Shown here one piece after another: positions 44,902 through 53,187 of a stretch of 64,000 nucleotides of DNA (its first letter is position 1; the number at the start of each line of letters is the position of its first letter). Location: assembly GCF_040147005.1 (NCBI RefSeq), contig NZ_JAMSHO010000001.1, positions 558,001 to 622,000 of the forward strand. The letters run 5' to 3'. The notes under the pieces were generated by a model, which searched no databases, was not told where the DNA came from, and worked only from the letters and a program-made list of their open reading frames with translations. A program made the translations under genes and the position numbers. This stretch comes from Halomonas sp. H10-9-1 (GTDB taxonomy: Bacteria > Pseudomonadota > Gammaproteobacteria > Pseudomonadales > Halomonadaceae).

Positions 44902-46458
44902 ATGACCCGACGCAAGCCAATCGCCACAGGATCGGACTGGAACTTCGAGGTGCTTGCCGAGTTCGAGAGGGAGATCGCGCGGCTGGCGGACGAGTATCGC
45001 CTGGATACCTATCCCAATCAGATCGAAGTGATCACCTCCGAGCAGATGATGGATGCCTACGCCAGCGTCGGCATGCCGGTGGGGTATCACCACTGGTCCT
45101 TCGGCAAGCAGTTTCTGGCCGTGGAGCAGGCCTATCGGCGTGGCCAGATGGGTCTGGCCTACGAACTGGTGATCAACTCCGATCCCTGCATCGCCTATCT
45201 GATGGAGGAGAACACCCTGATGATGCAGGTGCTGGTCATGGCCCACGCCAGCTATGGCCACAACTCCTTCTTCAAGGGTAACTACCTGTTCCGTACCTGG
45301 ACCGACGCCGGCTCGATCATCGACTACCTGGTGTTCGCCCGCAAGTACATCGCCGAGTGCGAGGAGCGCCACGGCGTCAGCGCCGTGGAACAGCTGCTGG
45401 ATGCCTGCCACGCCCTGCAGAATTACGGCGTCGATCGCTACAAGCGCCCCTCGCCGATCTCCGCCAAGGAGGAGGAGCGCCGCCAGAAGGAGCGCGAGGA
45501 ACACCTGCAGGCCCAGGTCAACATGCTGTGGCGCACCATTCCGGAGCCGCTGCACGAGGATGCGTTGCCAGGCATCAGCGACGCAGAGGATCCGCTCGGC
45601 CTGCACTTGGGGGGGCGCTACCCGCCGGAGCCCCAGGAGAACCTGCTCTATTTCATCGAGAAGAATGCGCCGCTGCTGGCGCCGTGGCAGCGCGAGGTGG
45701 TGCGCATCGTGCGCAAGCTGGCGCAGTACTTCTATCCGCAGCGCCAGACCCAGGTGATGAACGAGGGGTGGGCGACCTTCTGGCACTACACCCTGATGAA
45801 CCGGCTCTATGAGGAGGGGGCGGTGGATGAGGGGCTGATGCTGGAGTTCCTCCAGTCCCACACGGCGGTGGTGCAGCAGCCCCCCTTCGATAGCCCCTGG
45901 TACAACGGCATCAACCCCTATGCGCTGGGTTTTGCCATCTTCAGCGACCTGCGGCGCCTCTGTGAGGCGCCCACCGAGGAGGACTACCTCTGGCTTCCCG
46001 ATGCCGCCGGCAGCGCCTGGCGCGAGACCCTGGAGTTCGCCATGAGGAACTTCAAGGATGAGTCCTTCATCCAGCAGTTCCTGTCGCCCAAGGTGATCCG
46101 TGACCTCAAGCTGTTCATGTTGCTCGATGACGATCAGGAGGAGATGCTGGAGGTGACGGCGATCCATGATGAGCGTGGCTACCGGCGCATCCGCGAGGCG
46201 CTGGCGGCTCATTATGCGCTATCCGTGCGTGAGCCCAATATCCAGGTCTACTCGGCGGATATCCGTGGCGACCGCTCGTTGACCCTGCGTCATGTGCAGG
46301 ACGATCGTCGCCCGCTGGCGCGCAGTGTCTATCCGGTGATCCGCTACCTGCATCAGCTGTGGGGCTTCCCGGTACGCCTGGAGTCGATCCAGGGCGAGCA
46401 TGTGGTGCGGCGCTACCAGTGGCCGCTGCCGGACGAAGAGGAGGCCGAGCACGCCTGA
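44902..46458 (+). CDS. ycgB: SpoVR family protein YcgB
   Basis: 518 residues, full-length SpoVR family. Conserved stretches are HHWSFGKQFL, HASYGHNSFFKGNYLF, NEGWATFWHYTLMNRL and NPYALGFAIF, rich in His/Glu. The molecular function is unknown; in Bacillus SpoVR affects spore cortex and in enterobacteria YcgB is RpoS-linked. Co-occurs with yeaG-yeaH. A strong hairpin follows at 46485-46510. Confidence 0.95.
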   Translation: MTRRKPIATGSDWNFEVLAEFEREIARLADEYRLDTYPNQIEVITSEQMMDAYASVGMPVGYHHWSFGKQFLAVEQAYRRGQMGLAYELVINSDPCIAYLMEENTLMMQVLVMAHASYGHNSFFKGNYLFRTWTDAGSIIDYLVFARKYIAECEERHGVSAVEQLLDACHALQNYGVDRYKRPSPISAKEEERRQKEREEHLQAQVNMLWRTIPEPLHEDALPGISDAEDPLGLHLGGRYPPEPQENLLYFIEKNAPLLAPWQREVVRIVRKLAQYFYPQRQTQVMNEGWATFWHYTLMNRLYEEGAVDEGLMLEFLQSHTAVVQQPPFDSPWYNGINPYALGFAIFSDLRRLCEAPTEEDYLWLPDAAGSAWRETLEFAMRNFKDESFIQQFLSPKVIRDLKLFMLLDDDQEEMLEVTAIHDERGYRRIREALAAHYALSVREPNIQVYSADIRGDRSLTLRHVQDDRRPLARSVYPVIRYLHQLWGFPVRLESIQGEHVVRRYQWPLPDEEEAEHA

Positions 46459-46484
46459 CGCGGTGCGCCCTCATCCCTGACGAC

Positions 46485-46510
46485 AGGACCCGCGCCGGGG
46501 CGCGGGTCCT
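46485..46510. terminator. Convergent hairpin between ycgB and the HiPIP gene
   Basis: AGGACCCGCGCC (46485-46496) and GGCGCGGGTCCT (46499-46510): a 12-bp perfect inverted repeat with a minimal loop, between two convergent genes, so usable by both. Confidence 0.7.
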
Positions 46511-46547
46511 CGCAATAGCCGAGTGGCGGCCGGGGGCCGCCCGGGCA

Positions 46548-46862
46548 TCAGCTCTGGGCGGTCCAGGACTGGCACCAGCCCGCCGGCTCGACGCTGTTCT
46601 GGGGGAAGAGCTGGCAGCCCTGGCTATCGGCCTGGAAGAACATGCAGTTGTCGCAGCGCTCTCCCTTCGCGTAGGCCGGGTGGTCGGCGGCCTCGGCGGC
46701 GTCCTTGACGTAGTTGAGGGCCTGCGTCTGCTCGTTGGCGGGGTCCAGCGGCGGCAGGTCCTGGGCGAAGGCGCTTTTGGACAGGATGCCGGCACCCAGC
46801 GGCAGGGCCGCCATGCCCAGCAGGCTGTTACGCATAAAATCACGACGGCTGTGGTTAGCCAT
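46548..46862 (-). CDS. High-potential iron-sulfur protein (HiPIP), Tat-exported
   Basis: 104 residues. The N-terminus MANHSRRDFMRNSLLG is a twin-arginine signal with a hydrophobic stretch to about residue 30 and a cleavage-type AFA. The mature part has the four HiPIP cysteines C70, C73, C83 and C97 (C-X2-C-X9-C-X13-C) and the usual QLFP and GWC-SW context. HiPIPs carry electrons in the periplasm, often to haem oxidases or reaction centres. AAGGAGA lies upstream of the start. A stand-alone gene facing ycgB. Confidence 0.92.
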   Translation of the reverse strand: MANHSRRDFMRNSLLGMAALPLGAGILSKSAFAQDLPPLDPANEQTQALNYVKDAAEAADHPAYAKGERCDNCMFFQADSQGCQLFPQNSVEPAGWCQSWTAQS

Positions 46863-47190
46863 GGAATCTCCTTGTTGTCTCGTTGTCAGGTCGGGTACTT
46901 GCCCACTCTCTTCGGGTGGTGCTTTGGGGGTGATGCTTTGGGGGGTGGTGCTCCACCCTAATCGCTCCGACAGTCGGCTGCCGGTCGAGTTCGTCAGTTC
47001 ATGGTAGTCAAGGTGGCTCGTACATGCGATCGCGTGACCGCGGCGCCTTGTCGCAGCCTCGATTGGTGCCAGGCGAGGAGTGATGCTTCCCGGCCCCCGG
47101 CACTGATATACTCGCGGCCAGATCCCGGGCAGCCGTCGACGACTGCTCGCCGCCCACTCCGCCCTCGGGGCGCAAGCTGGAGAGAGTCCG
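46863..47190. promoter_or_regulatory. Divergent intergenic region between HiPIP and RAM-domain gene
   Basis: 328 bases. TATACT at 47107-47112 is a good -10 for the rightward gene. GGGTGG-type G-rich repeats (about 46914-46950, with two GATGCTTTGGGG-like copies) lie on the HiPIP side and may be part of its leader. No other gene or RNA is apparent. No -35 hexamer is convincing. Confidence 0.4.
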
Positions 47191-47466
47191 ATGCAGAATG
47201 CCGTGATCCTGATCAATGCCGAGAAGGGGCAGGTCAAGTCGGTGGCCGAGCGCCTGGCCGATGTGGAGGGGATCAGCGAGGTCTACTCCACCTGTGGTCG
47301 CTATGACCTGGTCGCCATCGCCCGCACGCGTGACTTCGAGAGCTTGGCGGAGCTGGTCACCGAGCGCCTCAATGCGGTGGAGGGCATCCGCGACACCGAG
47401 ACCCTCAATGCCATGCAGGTCCACTCTCGCCACGACCTGGAGACCATGTTCTCGCTGGGCTGGTAG
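47191..47466 (+). CDS. Stand-alone Lrp/AsnC ligand-binding (RAM) domain protein
   Basis: 91 residues, equal to the RAM ligand-binding domain of Lrp/AsnC regulators (AVILINAEKGQVKSVAERLADVEGISEVYSTCGRYDLVAI) without a DNA-binding HTH. Such proteins form oligomeric rings and may bind amino acids or modulate full-length Lrp proteins. AGAGAGTCC precedes the start and a TATACT lies further upstream. The endonuclease gene follows after 61 bases. Confidence 0.85.
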   Translation: MQNAVILINAEKGQVKSVAERLADVEGISEVYSTCGRYDLVAIARTRDFESLAELVTERLNAVEGIRDTETLNAMQVHSRHDLETMFSLGW

Positions 47467-47527
47467 CCTCACCTGGCCGCTCGCCGCCAGCGGCCCTTTC
47501 ATCTTCTGACCGGAAAGCCATTCACGG

Positions 47528-48394
47528 ATGAGTCCTCGACGTTCCTTCCTGTTGCGCCGTGGCCGCCCGCTGCGGCGTTTCGCCATCAGTCTGCTGTTCG
47601 TGGCCGTGGGTACCGGCCTGTGGCATTTCCAGGCGCGCGAGTTGCGTGACTCCCTGGTGTGGATGGGGGTGCCGGTGTGGCAGCAGGTGTCGCCCACCAG
47701 CTTCCACCGGGTGCTGAGTAACGACGGCTTCCTGGTGGGCTGGTCGGACGTGCGGGTCAATCCGCTATGGGTCAGCTATCGGCTCCAGGCGGTGGAGGAT
47801 CCCCGCTCCGGGCCGCGTCCCGGGTTTCGCCGCGACTGGCGGGCGCTATGGCCGATCGATCCTGAGAGCTATTTCGGTAGCGGCTATGACCGCGGCCATC
47901 TCGCGCCTAACTATGCCATCGCGGCGGTCCACGGCAGCCGGGCCCAGCGCGACACCTTCCTGATGAGCAACATGTCGCCCCAGCGACCCGAGCTCAATCG
48001 CCGGCTCTGGCAGCGGCTCGAGGAGGCGGTGATGGATCACTTCGTGCCGCGCTTCGGCGCCGTGCAGGTCATCACCGGGCCGGTGTTCCCCGCGCGCTTC
48101 CTCGACAACGTCTTCAACCGAGTCGGCCTGGTAGAGGTCCCCGAGGCCTTCTACAAGATCATCGTGGTGCCCGCCGAGCGTCCCCTGGCGCTGGCCTTCC
48201 TGATGCCCCAGGGGGTGCGGGGCGACGAGCCGCTGGACGACTTCCTGGTGAGCATCGACGAGATAGAGGCACGCACCGGGCTCGACTTCTTTCCCAATCT
48301 GCCGATGCCGGCCGCCGAGGTGCTGGAGGGGCGGGTGAGTGCCCGGGGGTGGGGGCTGGAGGAGGTGGCGCATCGCCCCGGGCGCTTCGAGTAG
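47528..48394 (+). CDS. DNA/RNA non-specific endonuclease (NUC1/EndoG family), membrane-anchored
   Basis: 288 residues. The catalytic motif DRGHLAPN is at residues 121-128 (H124), with a metal-binding Asn expected in FLMSNMSPQRPELNR. A basic N-terminus followed by a hydrophobic helix (about 18-33) suggests a signal anchor, so the nuclease domain would be periplasmic or surface-exposed. Possible roles are nutrient scavenging of nucleic acids or degradation of incoming DNA. A hairpin shared with the tRNA-Leu cluster follows. Confidence 0.88.
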   Translation: MSPRRSFLLRRGRPLRRFAISLLFVAVGTGLWHFQARELRDSLVWMGVPVWQQVSPTSFHRVLSNDGFLVGWSDVRVNPLWVSYRLQAVEDPRSGPRPGFRRDWRALWPIDPESYFGSGYDRGHLAPNYAIAAVHGSRAQRDTFLMSNMSPQRPELNRRLWQRLEEAVMDHFVPRFGAVQVITGPVFPARFLDNVFNRVGLVEVPEAFYKIIVVPAERPLALAFLMPQGVRGDEPLDDFLVSIDEIEARTGLDFFPNLPMPAAEVLEGRVSARGWGLEEVAHRPGRFE

Positions 48395-48414
48395 GGCGTG
48401 TTGAACGAGCACAA

Positions 48415-48441
48415 AAAAACCGCGATCCCTGTCGCGGTTTC
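48415..48441. terminator. Bidirectional terminator between endonuclease and tRNA-Leu genes
   Basis: A-rich tract, then AAACCGCGA / TCGCGGTTT stem of 9 bp with a short loop. The A-tract before the stem reads as a T-tract on the minus strand, so it is best suited to end the tRNA-Leu transcript. Confidence 0.75.
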
Positions 48442-48482
48442 CTGTGAGCATCGTCTGGTCCAGCCTGCATGACGCTTTAGAG

Positions 48483-48569
48483 TGGTGCCCAGGAGAGGAC
48501 TTGAACCTCCACATCCGTAAGGATACTAGCACCTGAAGCTAGCGCGTCTACCAATTCCGCCACCTGGGC
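48483..48569 (-). tRNA. tRNA-Leu (anticodon CAG), copy 3 of cluster
   Basis: 87 bases with encoded CCA and a long variable arm. Anticodon loop TTCAGGT gives CAG. The variable arm pairs ATCC with GGAT, whereas the other copies pair GTCC with GGAC, a compensatory change. Confidence 0.96.
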
Positions 48570-48608
48570 GCATCATGCATCTCGTCGTGTTCGCGTCTCC
48601 CGGAGGAG

Positions 48609-48695
48609 TGGTGCCCAGGAGAGGACTTGAACCTCCACGTCCGTAAGGACACTAGCACCTGAAGCTAGCGCGTCTACCAATTCCGCCACCTGGGC
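48609..48695 (-). tRNA. tRNA-Leu (anticodon CAG), copy 2 of cluster
   Basis: 87 bases, acceptor GCCCAGG/CCTGGGC, variable arm GTCC/GGAC, encoded CCA. Confidence 0.96.
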
Positions 48696-48728
48696 GTACA
48701 CGAGCGAGTCGAACTGTAAAAAGAGCGA

Positions 48729-48815
48729 TGGTGCCCAGAAGAGGACTTGAACCTCCACGTCCGTAAGGACACTAGCACCTGAAGCTAGCGCGTCTACCAA
48801 TTCCGCCATCTGGGC
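48729..48815 (-). tRNA. tRNA-Leu (anticodon CAG), copy 1 of cluster
   Basis: 87 bases. It differs from copy 2 at the last acceptor pair, G-C becoming A-T (GCCCAGA/TCTGGGC), again compensated. First transcribed of the three. Confidence 0.96.
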
Positions 48816-48907
48816 AGGCGACGCGTATGGTACCCGAATTCCAGGGCTTTGCAAGGGGCGGGAGGGCGGCGAGGTGATTTTTTCCCTCATCGGGCGGCTC
48901 GCCAAGG

Positions 48908-48936
48908 TTGGGTGGCCGGGCCCGCGGCGCTATACT
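48908..48936 (+). promoter_or_regulatory. rnr promoter
   Basis: TTGGGT (48908-48913), 17-base spacer, TATACT (48931-48936), about 100 bases before the rnr start codon. Confidence 0.65.
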
Positions 48937-49037
48937 GCGCCCATGATCAATGACTCCCCAAGCAAGACCCCGTTCCCGCGGCGCTCGAGCGCCTCCTTAC
49001 ACATGTCGTCCCCGACCCTGCCAAGGATGCACAGCGC

Positions 49038-51482
49038 ATGACCCACTGGACGCTCAGCGACGATCCGCACGCGGAACGTGAAGCCCACAAGTATGACAAG
49101 CCCGCCCCCAGTCGTGAATATCTCCTCGCGCGCCTGGAAGACATCGGCAAGCCGATCACCCACGAGAAGATGAGCCAGCAGCTTGGCCTCGAGGATGAGG
49201 AGTTGCAGGAGGCGGTGCGACGTCGGTTGGCGGCCATGGAGCGCGATGGCCAGGTGCTGCGCAATCGTGCGCAAGCCTACGCGCTGATCGACAAGCTCGA
49301 CCTGATCAAGGGCAAGGTGCTTGGTCACCGCGACGGCTTCGGCTTCGTGCTGCGTGACGACGGCAAGAAGCCCGACCTGATACTGCCGCCGCGGCAGATG
49401 CGCCGGGTCTTCCACGGCGACCAGGTGCTGGTGCGCGTCAGCGGACGCGATCGGCGCGGTCGCGACGAGGCCACCATCGCCGAGGTGCTGGCACGCAATA
49501 CCCAGTTCATCGTCGGTGTCTACCGCGAGAATACCCCCGAGTTCGGCGTGTTGATTCCCGAGAATCCGCGCATCACCCAGGAGGTGATCATCCCGCACAG
49601 CGCCTGCGGCGGGGCGCAGGATGGTCAGGTGGTTTCGGCGCATATCGTCAAGCAGCCCGAGACCCGGGTGCAGCCGGTCGGTGAGGTGGTCGAGGTGCTG
49701 GGTGAGCGGATGGATCCCGGCATGGAGATCGATATCGCCATTCGCAGCTACGAGATTCCCGCCGAGTTTCCGCCGGAGGTCCATGACCAGATCGCCAGCA
49801 TGTCCGCCGAGGTTGCCGAGGAGGACAAGCAGAATCGCATCGACCTGCGTGACGTGCCGCTGGTGACCATCGATGACGAGACCGCCAAGGACTTCGATGA
49901 TGCCGTGTGCGCCTGGAAGACCAAGTCCGGTAGCTGGAAGCTGCTGGTGGCCATCGCCGATGTCTCCCATTATGTACGCCCAGGCAGTGCCCTGGACCAG
50001 GAGGCGATTCGCCGCGGCAACTCGGTCTACTTCCCGGGGCAGGTGGTGCCGATGTTGCCGGAGCTGCTCTCCAACGGAGTCTGTTCGCTAAACCCGGCCG
50101 TCGATCGCCTGGCACTGGTCTGCGAGATGAATATCTCCCAGAGCGGCGCCATCAGCCGTTACCGCTTCTACGAGGCGGTGTTCCAGTCCCATGCGCGCCT
50201 GACCTACAACAAGGTGGCGGCGATCCTTGACGATGAGGGGCAGGAGGGTGAGGCCCTGCGCGAGGAGTACCGCGAACTGGTGCCGTCGCTGAAGAACCTG
50301 CATGCCCTCTATCGGCTGCTGCGCGAGGCTCGGGTCGAGCGGGGCGCCATCGATTTCGAGACCACCGAGACGGCCATCGTCTTCAACGACGAGCGCAAGA
50401 TCGAGAAGATCGTGCCGCGCTCGCGTAACGATGCCCACAAGATCATCGAGGAGTGCATGCTGGCGGCCAACGTGGCCACGGCGCGCTTCCTCGACAAGCA
50501 TGACCTGCCGGCCCTCTATCGTATCCACGAGCAGCCCTCGCCGGAGCGTCTCGACAAGCTGCGCCTGTTCCTCGGCGAGCTGGGCCTGACCCTGGGTGGC
50601 GGCGATGACCCGAGTCCTCAGGACTACCGCGACCTGGCCGAGGCCATCAAGGATCGCCCCGATACCGATGTCATCCAGACGGTGATGCTGCGCTCCATGA
50701 GCCGGGCGATCTACTCACCCCAGAACGACGGTCATTTCGGTCTGGCCTATCCGGCCTATGCCCACTTCACCTCGCCGATCCGCCGCTATCCGGACCTTAT
50801 CGTGCACCGCGCCATTCGCTCGGTGATCCGCGGGCCGCGCCAGACCAACACGGTGCTGCGCGCGGAGGGGGCGGTGGTGGAACCGCCCAGCAAGTGGGCC
50901 CCCTATACCTTCGAGCGGATGCTCGAGCTCGGCGAGCACTGCTCGATGACCGAGCGCCGCGCCGACGACGCCACCCGCGACGTGGAGGACTGGCTCAAGT
51001 GCGAGTTCATGTCCGACAAGCTCGGCGAGGTCTACGAGGGCTCCATCGCCTCGGTGACCCAGTTCGGCATCTTCGTGAGGCTCGATGAGGTCTATGTCGA
51101 GGGGCTGGTGCATGTCACGTCGCTGCCTTCGGACTACTACCACTACGAGCCTGAGAAGCACCGTCTCAAGGGCGAGCGCAGCGGCATGAGCTATCGTCTC
51201 GGCGACGGTGTCACCGTGCAGGTGGCTCGCGTCGACCTGGATGATCGCAAGATCGATTTCGCCCTGGCCGATGACCAGCCGCGTCCCCAGCGGACGCCGC
51301 GCCGTCGCCGGGCGCTAGACGATGCCCCCGCCAAGGGGCGCGCCGGCGCCGGCGGCAAGCCGCCCAAGGCCGAAGCCTCGCCTGGCGACCCCTCCTCCGG
51401 CAAGGGGGGCGAGTCCACCAGGAGCGACAAGCCCGATGGCCGCAAGCGCAGCGGCAACCGTCGGCGCCGCGCGCGGCGCTGA
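49038..51482 (+). CDS. rnr: Ribonuclease R
   Basis: 3'-5' exoribonuclease that degrades structured RNA. 814 residues: an N-terminal HTH-like region, cold-shock domains (GKVLGHRDGFGFVLRDD), the RNB catalytic domain with the acidic cluster TIDDETAKDFDDAV (about 277-290), HFTSPIRRYPDLIVHRAI, an S1 domain (GEVYEGSIASVTQFGIFVRL), and a Lys/Arg/Gly-rich basic tail. AAGGA lies upstream of the ATG at 49038. rlmB follows, the usual rnr-rlmB pair. Confidence 0.97.
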   Translation: MTHWTLSDDPHAEREAHKYDKPAPSREYLLARLEDIGKPITHEKMSQQLGLEDEELQEAVRRRLAAMERDGQVLRNRAQAYALIDKLDLIKGKVLGHRDGFGFVLRDDGKKPDLILPPRQMRRVFHGDQVLVRVSGRDRRGRDEATIAEVLARNTQFIVGVYRENTPEFGVLIPENPRITQEVIIPHSACGGAQDGQVVSAHIVKQPETRVQPVGEVVEVLGERMDPGMEIDIAIRSYEIPAEFPPEVHDQIASMSAEVAEEDKQNRIDLRDVPLVTIDDETAKDFDDAVCAWKTKSGSWKLLVAIADVSHYVRPGSALDQEAIRRGNSVYFPGQVVPMLPELLSNGVCSLNPAVDRLALVCEMNISQSGAISRYRFYEAVFQSHARLTYNKVAAILDDEGQEGEALREEYRELVPSLKNLHALYRLLREARVERGAIDFETTETAIVFNDERKIEKIVPRSRNDAHKIIEECMLAANVATARFLDKHDLPALYRIHEQPSPERLDKLRLFLGELGLTLGGGDDPSPQDYRDLAEAIKDRPDTDVIQTVMLRSMSRAIYSPQNDGHFGLAYPAYAHFTSPIRRYPDLIVHRAIRSVIRGPRQTNTVLRAEGAVVEPPSKWAPYTFERMLELGEHCSMTERRADDATRDVEDWLKCEFMSDKLGEVYEGSIASVTQFGIFVRLDEVYVEGLVHVTSLPSDYYHYEPEKHRLKGERSGMSYRLGDGVTVQVARVDLDDRKIDFALADDQPRPQRTPRRRRALDDAPAKGRAGAGGKPPKAEASPGDPSSGKGGESTRSDKPDGRKRSGNRRRRARR

Positions 51483-51489
51483 ATCCCGT

Positions 51490-51509
51490 GGCGGGCCTCA
51501 AGGCCCGCC
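51490..51509 (+). terminator. Hairpin between rnr and rlmB
   Basis: GGCGGGCC (51490-51497), loop TCAA, GGCCCGCC (51502-51509), 8 bases after the rnr stop, without a T-run. It is more likely an attenuating or 3'-end stabilising hairpin than a full stop, since rlmB has no clear promoter of its own. Confidence 0.5.
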
Positions 51510-51535
51510 GTGTGACCCGCAATGAAGCGAGAACC

Positions 51536-52360
51536 ATGAAGCACAAGCGATCTCAGCGGCCTGCCACTGGCAAGCCGGCGATGCCAGGTGGCCTGGAGGC
51601 GGTATTCGGTGTCCATGCCGTGCGTGCGCTGATCGAGCGTGGCGAAACGCCCCGCGAGCTGTGGGTGCAGGAGGGCGGTGCGGGGGCGCGCCTCTCCGAG
51701 CTGGTGGAGGCCGCCCGCCGTGGTGGTGCCCGCATCCAGTCGCGCCCGCGTGACGAGCTCGACCGCCTGGCGCAGGGGGCCGCCCACCAGGGGCTCGTGG
51801 CCTTCGCCACGCCGCTGGCGTTCGAGGCCGAGAATGCGCTGTGGTTCCGCCTGGAGGCATGGCCCCATGCGACGCCTCCGCTGCTGCTGGTGCTCGATGG
51901 CATCACCGATGTGCACAACTTCGGCGCCTGCCTGCGCAGCGCCGATGCCGCCGGGGTGCACGGGGTGATCGTGCCCAAGGACAAGGCCGCACCGCTCAAT
52001 GCCACGGTGCGCAAGGTGGCCTGTGGTGCCGCCGAGAGTGTGCCGGTCTATCAGGTCACCAACCTCTCCCGTGCCCTGGCCAGGCTCAAGTCGCTCGGTG
52101 TCTGGGTCACCGGTACCGCGGGTGAGGCCGAGTCGCTGCTCTTCGAGGTTGACCTCACCGGTCCCACGGCGCTGGTGATGGGGGCCGAAGGCAAGGGCAT
52201 GCGCCGCCTGACCCGCGAGGCCTGTGACCAGTTGGTCAAGTTGCCCATGGCCGGCAGCGTCTCCAGTCTCAACGTTTCTGTGGCCACCGGCATCAGCCTC
52301 TTCGAGGCGGTTCGTCAACGCCACCCGGCTTCGCCGGGAGCTGTAAGCCATAAGCCATAA
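51536..52360 (+). CDS. rlmB: 23S rRNA (guanosine2251-2'-O)-methyltransferase RlmB
   Basis: SPOUT-family methyltransferase. 274 residues: the N-terminal substrate-binding domain (EAVFGVHAVRALIERG) and the SPOUT knot motifs LDGITDVHNFGACLRSADAAG, ALVMGAEGKGMRRL and PMAGSVSSLNVSVATGI. The normal family end is FEAVRQR. Here 12 extra residues, HPASPGAVSHKP, follow and are encoded by the hairpin-heptamer repeat element, which also provides the stop. Start ATG at 51536; the upstream frame lacks support. Confidence 0.95.
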   Translation: MKHKRSQRPATGKPAMPGGLEAVFGVHAVRALIERGETPRELWVQEGGAGARLSELVEAARRGGARIQSRPRDELDRLAQGAAHQGLVAFATPLAFEAENALWFRLEAWPHATPPLLLVLDGITDVHNFGACLRSADAAGVHGVIVPKDKAAPLNATVRKVACGAAESVPVYQVTNLSRALARLKSLGVWVTGTAGEAESLLFEVDLTGPTALVMGAEGKGMRRLTREACDQLVKLPMAGSVSSLNVSVATGISLFEAVRQRHPASPGAVSHKP

Positions 52361-52363
52361 GCT
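52324..52363. repeat. Hairpin plus heptamer repeat element, short copy 3
   Basis: Hairpin CCCGGCTTCGCCGGG (52324-52338) identical to copies 1 and 2, then GTAAGCC, ATAAGCC and ATAAGCT heptamers (52343-52363). No long array is present. It overlaps and ends the rlmB reading frame. Confidence 0.8.
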
Positions 52364-52390
52364 GGACGAAACCCCGGTCCGGCCTCGAGC

Positions 52391-52419
52391 TTGTGCTTTT
52401 TGCACGCACTCTTTAGAAT
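52391..52419 (+). promoter_or_regulatory. rpsF operon promoter
   Basis: TTGTGC (52391-52396), 17-base spacer, TAGAAT (52414-52419). The leader of roughly 105 bases contains a hairpin GCGCCCG/CGGGCG around 52424-52449, which might take part in S6:S18-type feedback. That role is inferred from other ribosomal operons, not seen here. Confidence 0.65.
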
Positions 52420-52530
52420 GCTTGCGCCCGTTCGTCCCTCGAGCGGGCGTTCGTGTTTCTTCTATCACCTCCTTGCTTCCCCGGAGCGCCGAGACCTCCA
52501 GAGGAAGCTGCCAAACCGCAAGGAGAACCC

Positions 52531-52914
52531 ATGCGTCATTACGAAATCGTGTTCATGGTCCACCCGGACCAGAGCGAGCAGGTTCCGGCCATGGTCGAGC
52601 GCTACACCAGCCTCGTCACCGAGAACGGCGGCACCGTGCATCGCCTGGAGGATTGGGGCCGTCGTCACCTGGCCTACCCGATCAACAAGATCCACAAGGC
52701 TCACTACGTGTTGATGAACGTCGAGTGCAGCGGCGAGACCCTCGACGAGATCGAGAACATCTTCCGCTTCAACGACGCCATCATTCGCAGCCTGGTGGTG
52801 CGCTGCAATGAAGCGATCACCGAGGCTTCGCCGATGATGAAGCCGGCGGAAGAGAAGCGTGCACGTCGCGACGAGAAGCCCCGCGACGAGAAGCCCCGCG
52901 CCGAGTCCGCCTGA
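52531..52914 (+). CDS. rpsF: 30S ribosomal protein S6
   Basis: 127 residues starting [17 protein letters not shown], with the central [21 protein letters not shown] of S6 and a charged C-terminal tail of DEKPR-type repeats. A strong AAGGAG lies upstream. First gene of rpsF-rpsR-DUF2232-rplI. Confidence 0.97.
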   Translation: MRHYEIVFMVHPDQSEQVPAMVERYTSLVTENGGTVHRLEDWGRRHLAYPINKIHKAHYVLMNVECSGETLDEIENIFRFNDAIIRSLVVRCNEAITEASPMMKPAEEKRARRDEKPRDEKPRAESA

Positions 52915-52947
52915 TCACCCCCATCGCACGTCTGAAGGAGTCTTCAC

Positions 52948-53175
52948 ATGGCACGCTTTTTCCGTCGCCGCAAGTTCTGCCGTTTCACCGCCGAGGGCGT
53001 GAAGCAGATCGATTACAAGGATCTGGACACCCTCAAGGCCTACATCACCGAGACCGGCAAGATCGTCCCCAGCCGCATCACCGGTACCAAGGCCCGCTAT
53101 CAGCGCCAGCTGGCGACCGCCATCAAGCGTTCGCGCTACCTGGCACTGCTCCCCTACTCCGATAGCCACCAGTAA
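52948..53175 (+). CDS. rpsR: 30S ribosomal protein S18
   Basis: 75 residues, starting [17 protein letters not shown] and ending with the basic [16 protein letters not shown] typical of S18. AAGGAG lies upstream; 33 bases after rpsF. S18 pairs with S6 on the small-subunit platform. Confidence 0.97.
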   Translation: MARFFRRRKFCRFTAEGVKQIDYKDLDTLKAYITETGKIVPSRITGTKARYQRQLATAIKRSRYLALLPYSDSHQ

Positions 53176-53187
53176 GCCAGCGGCAAG

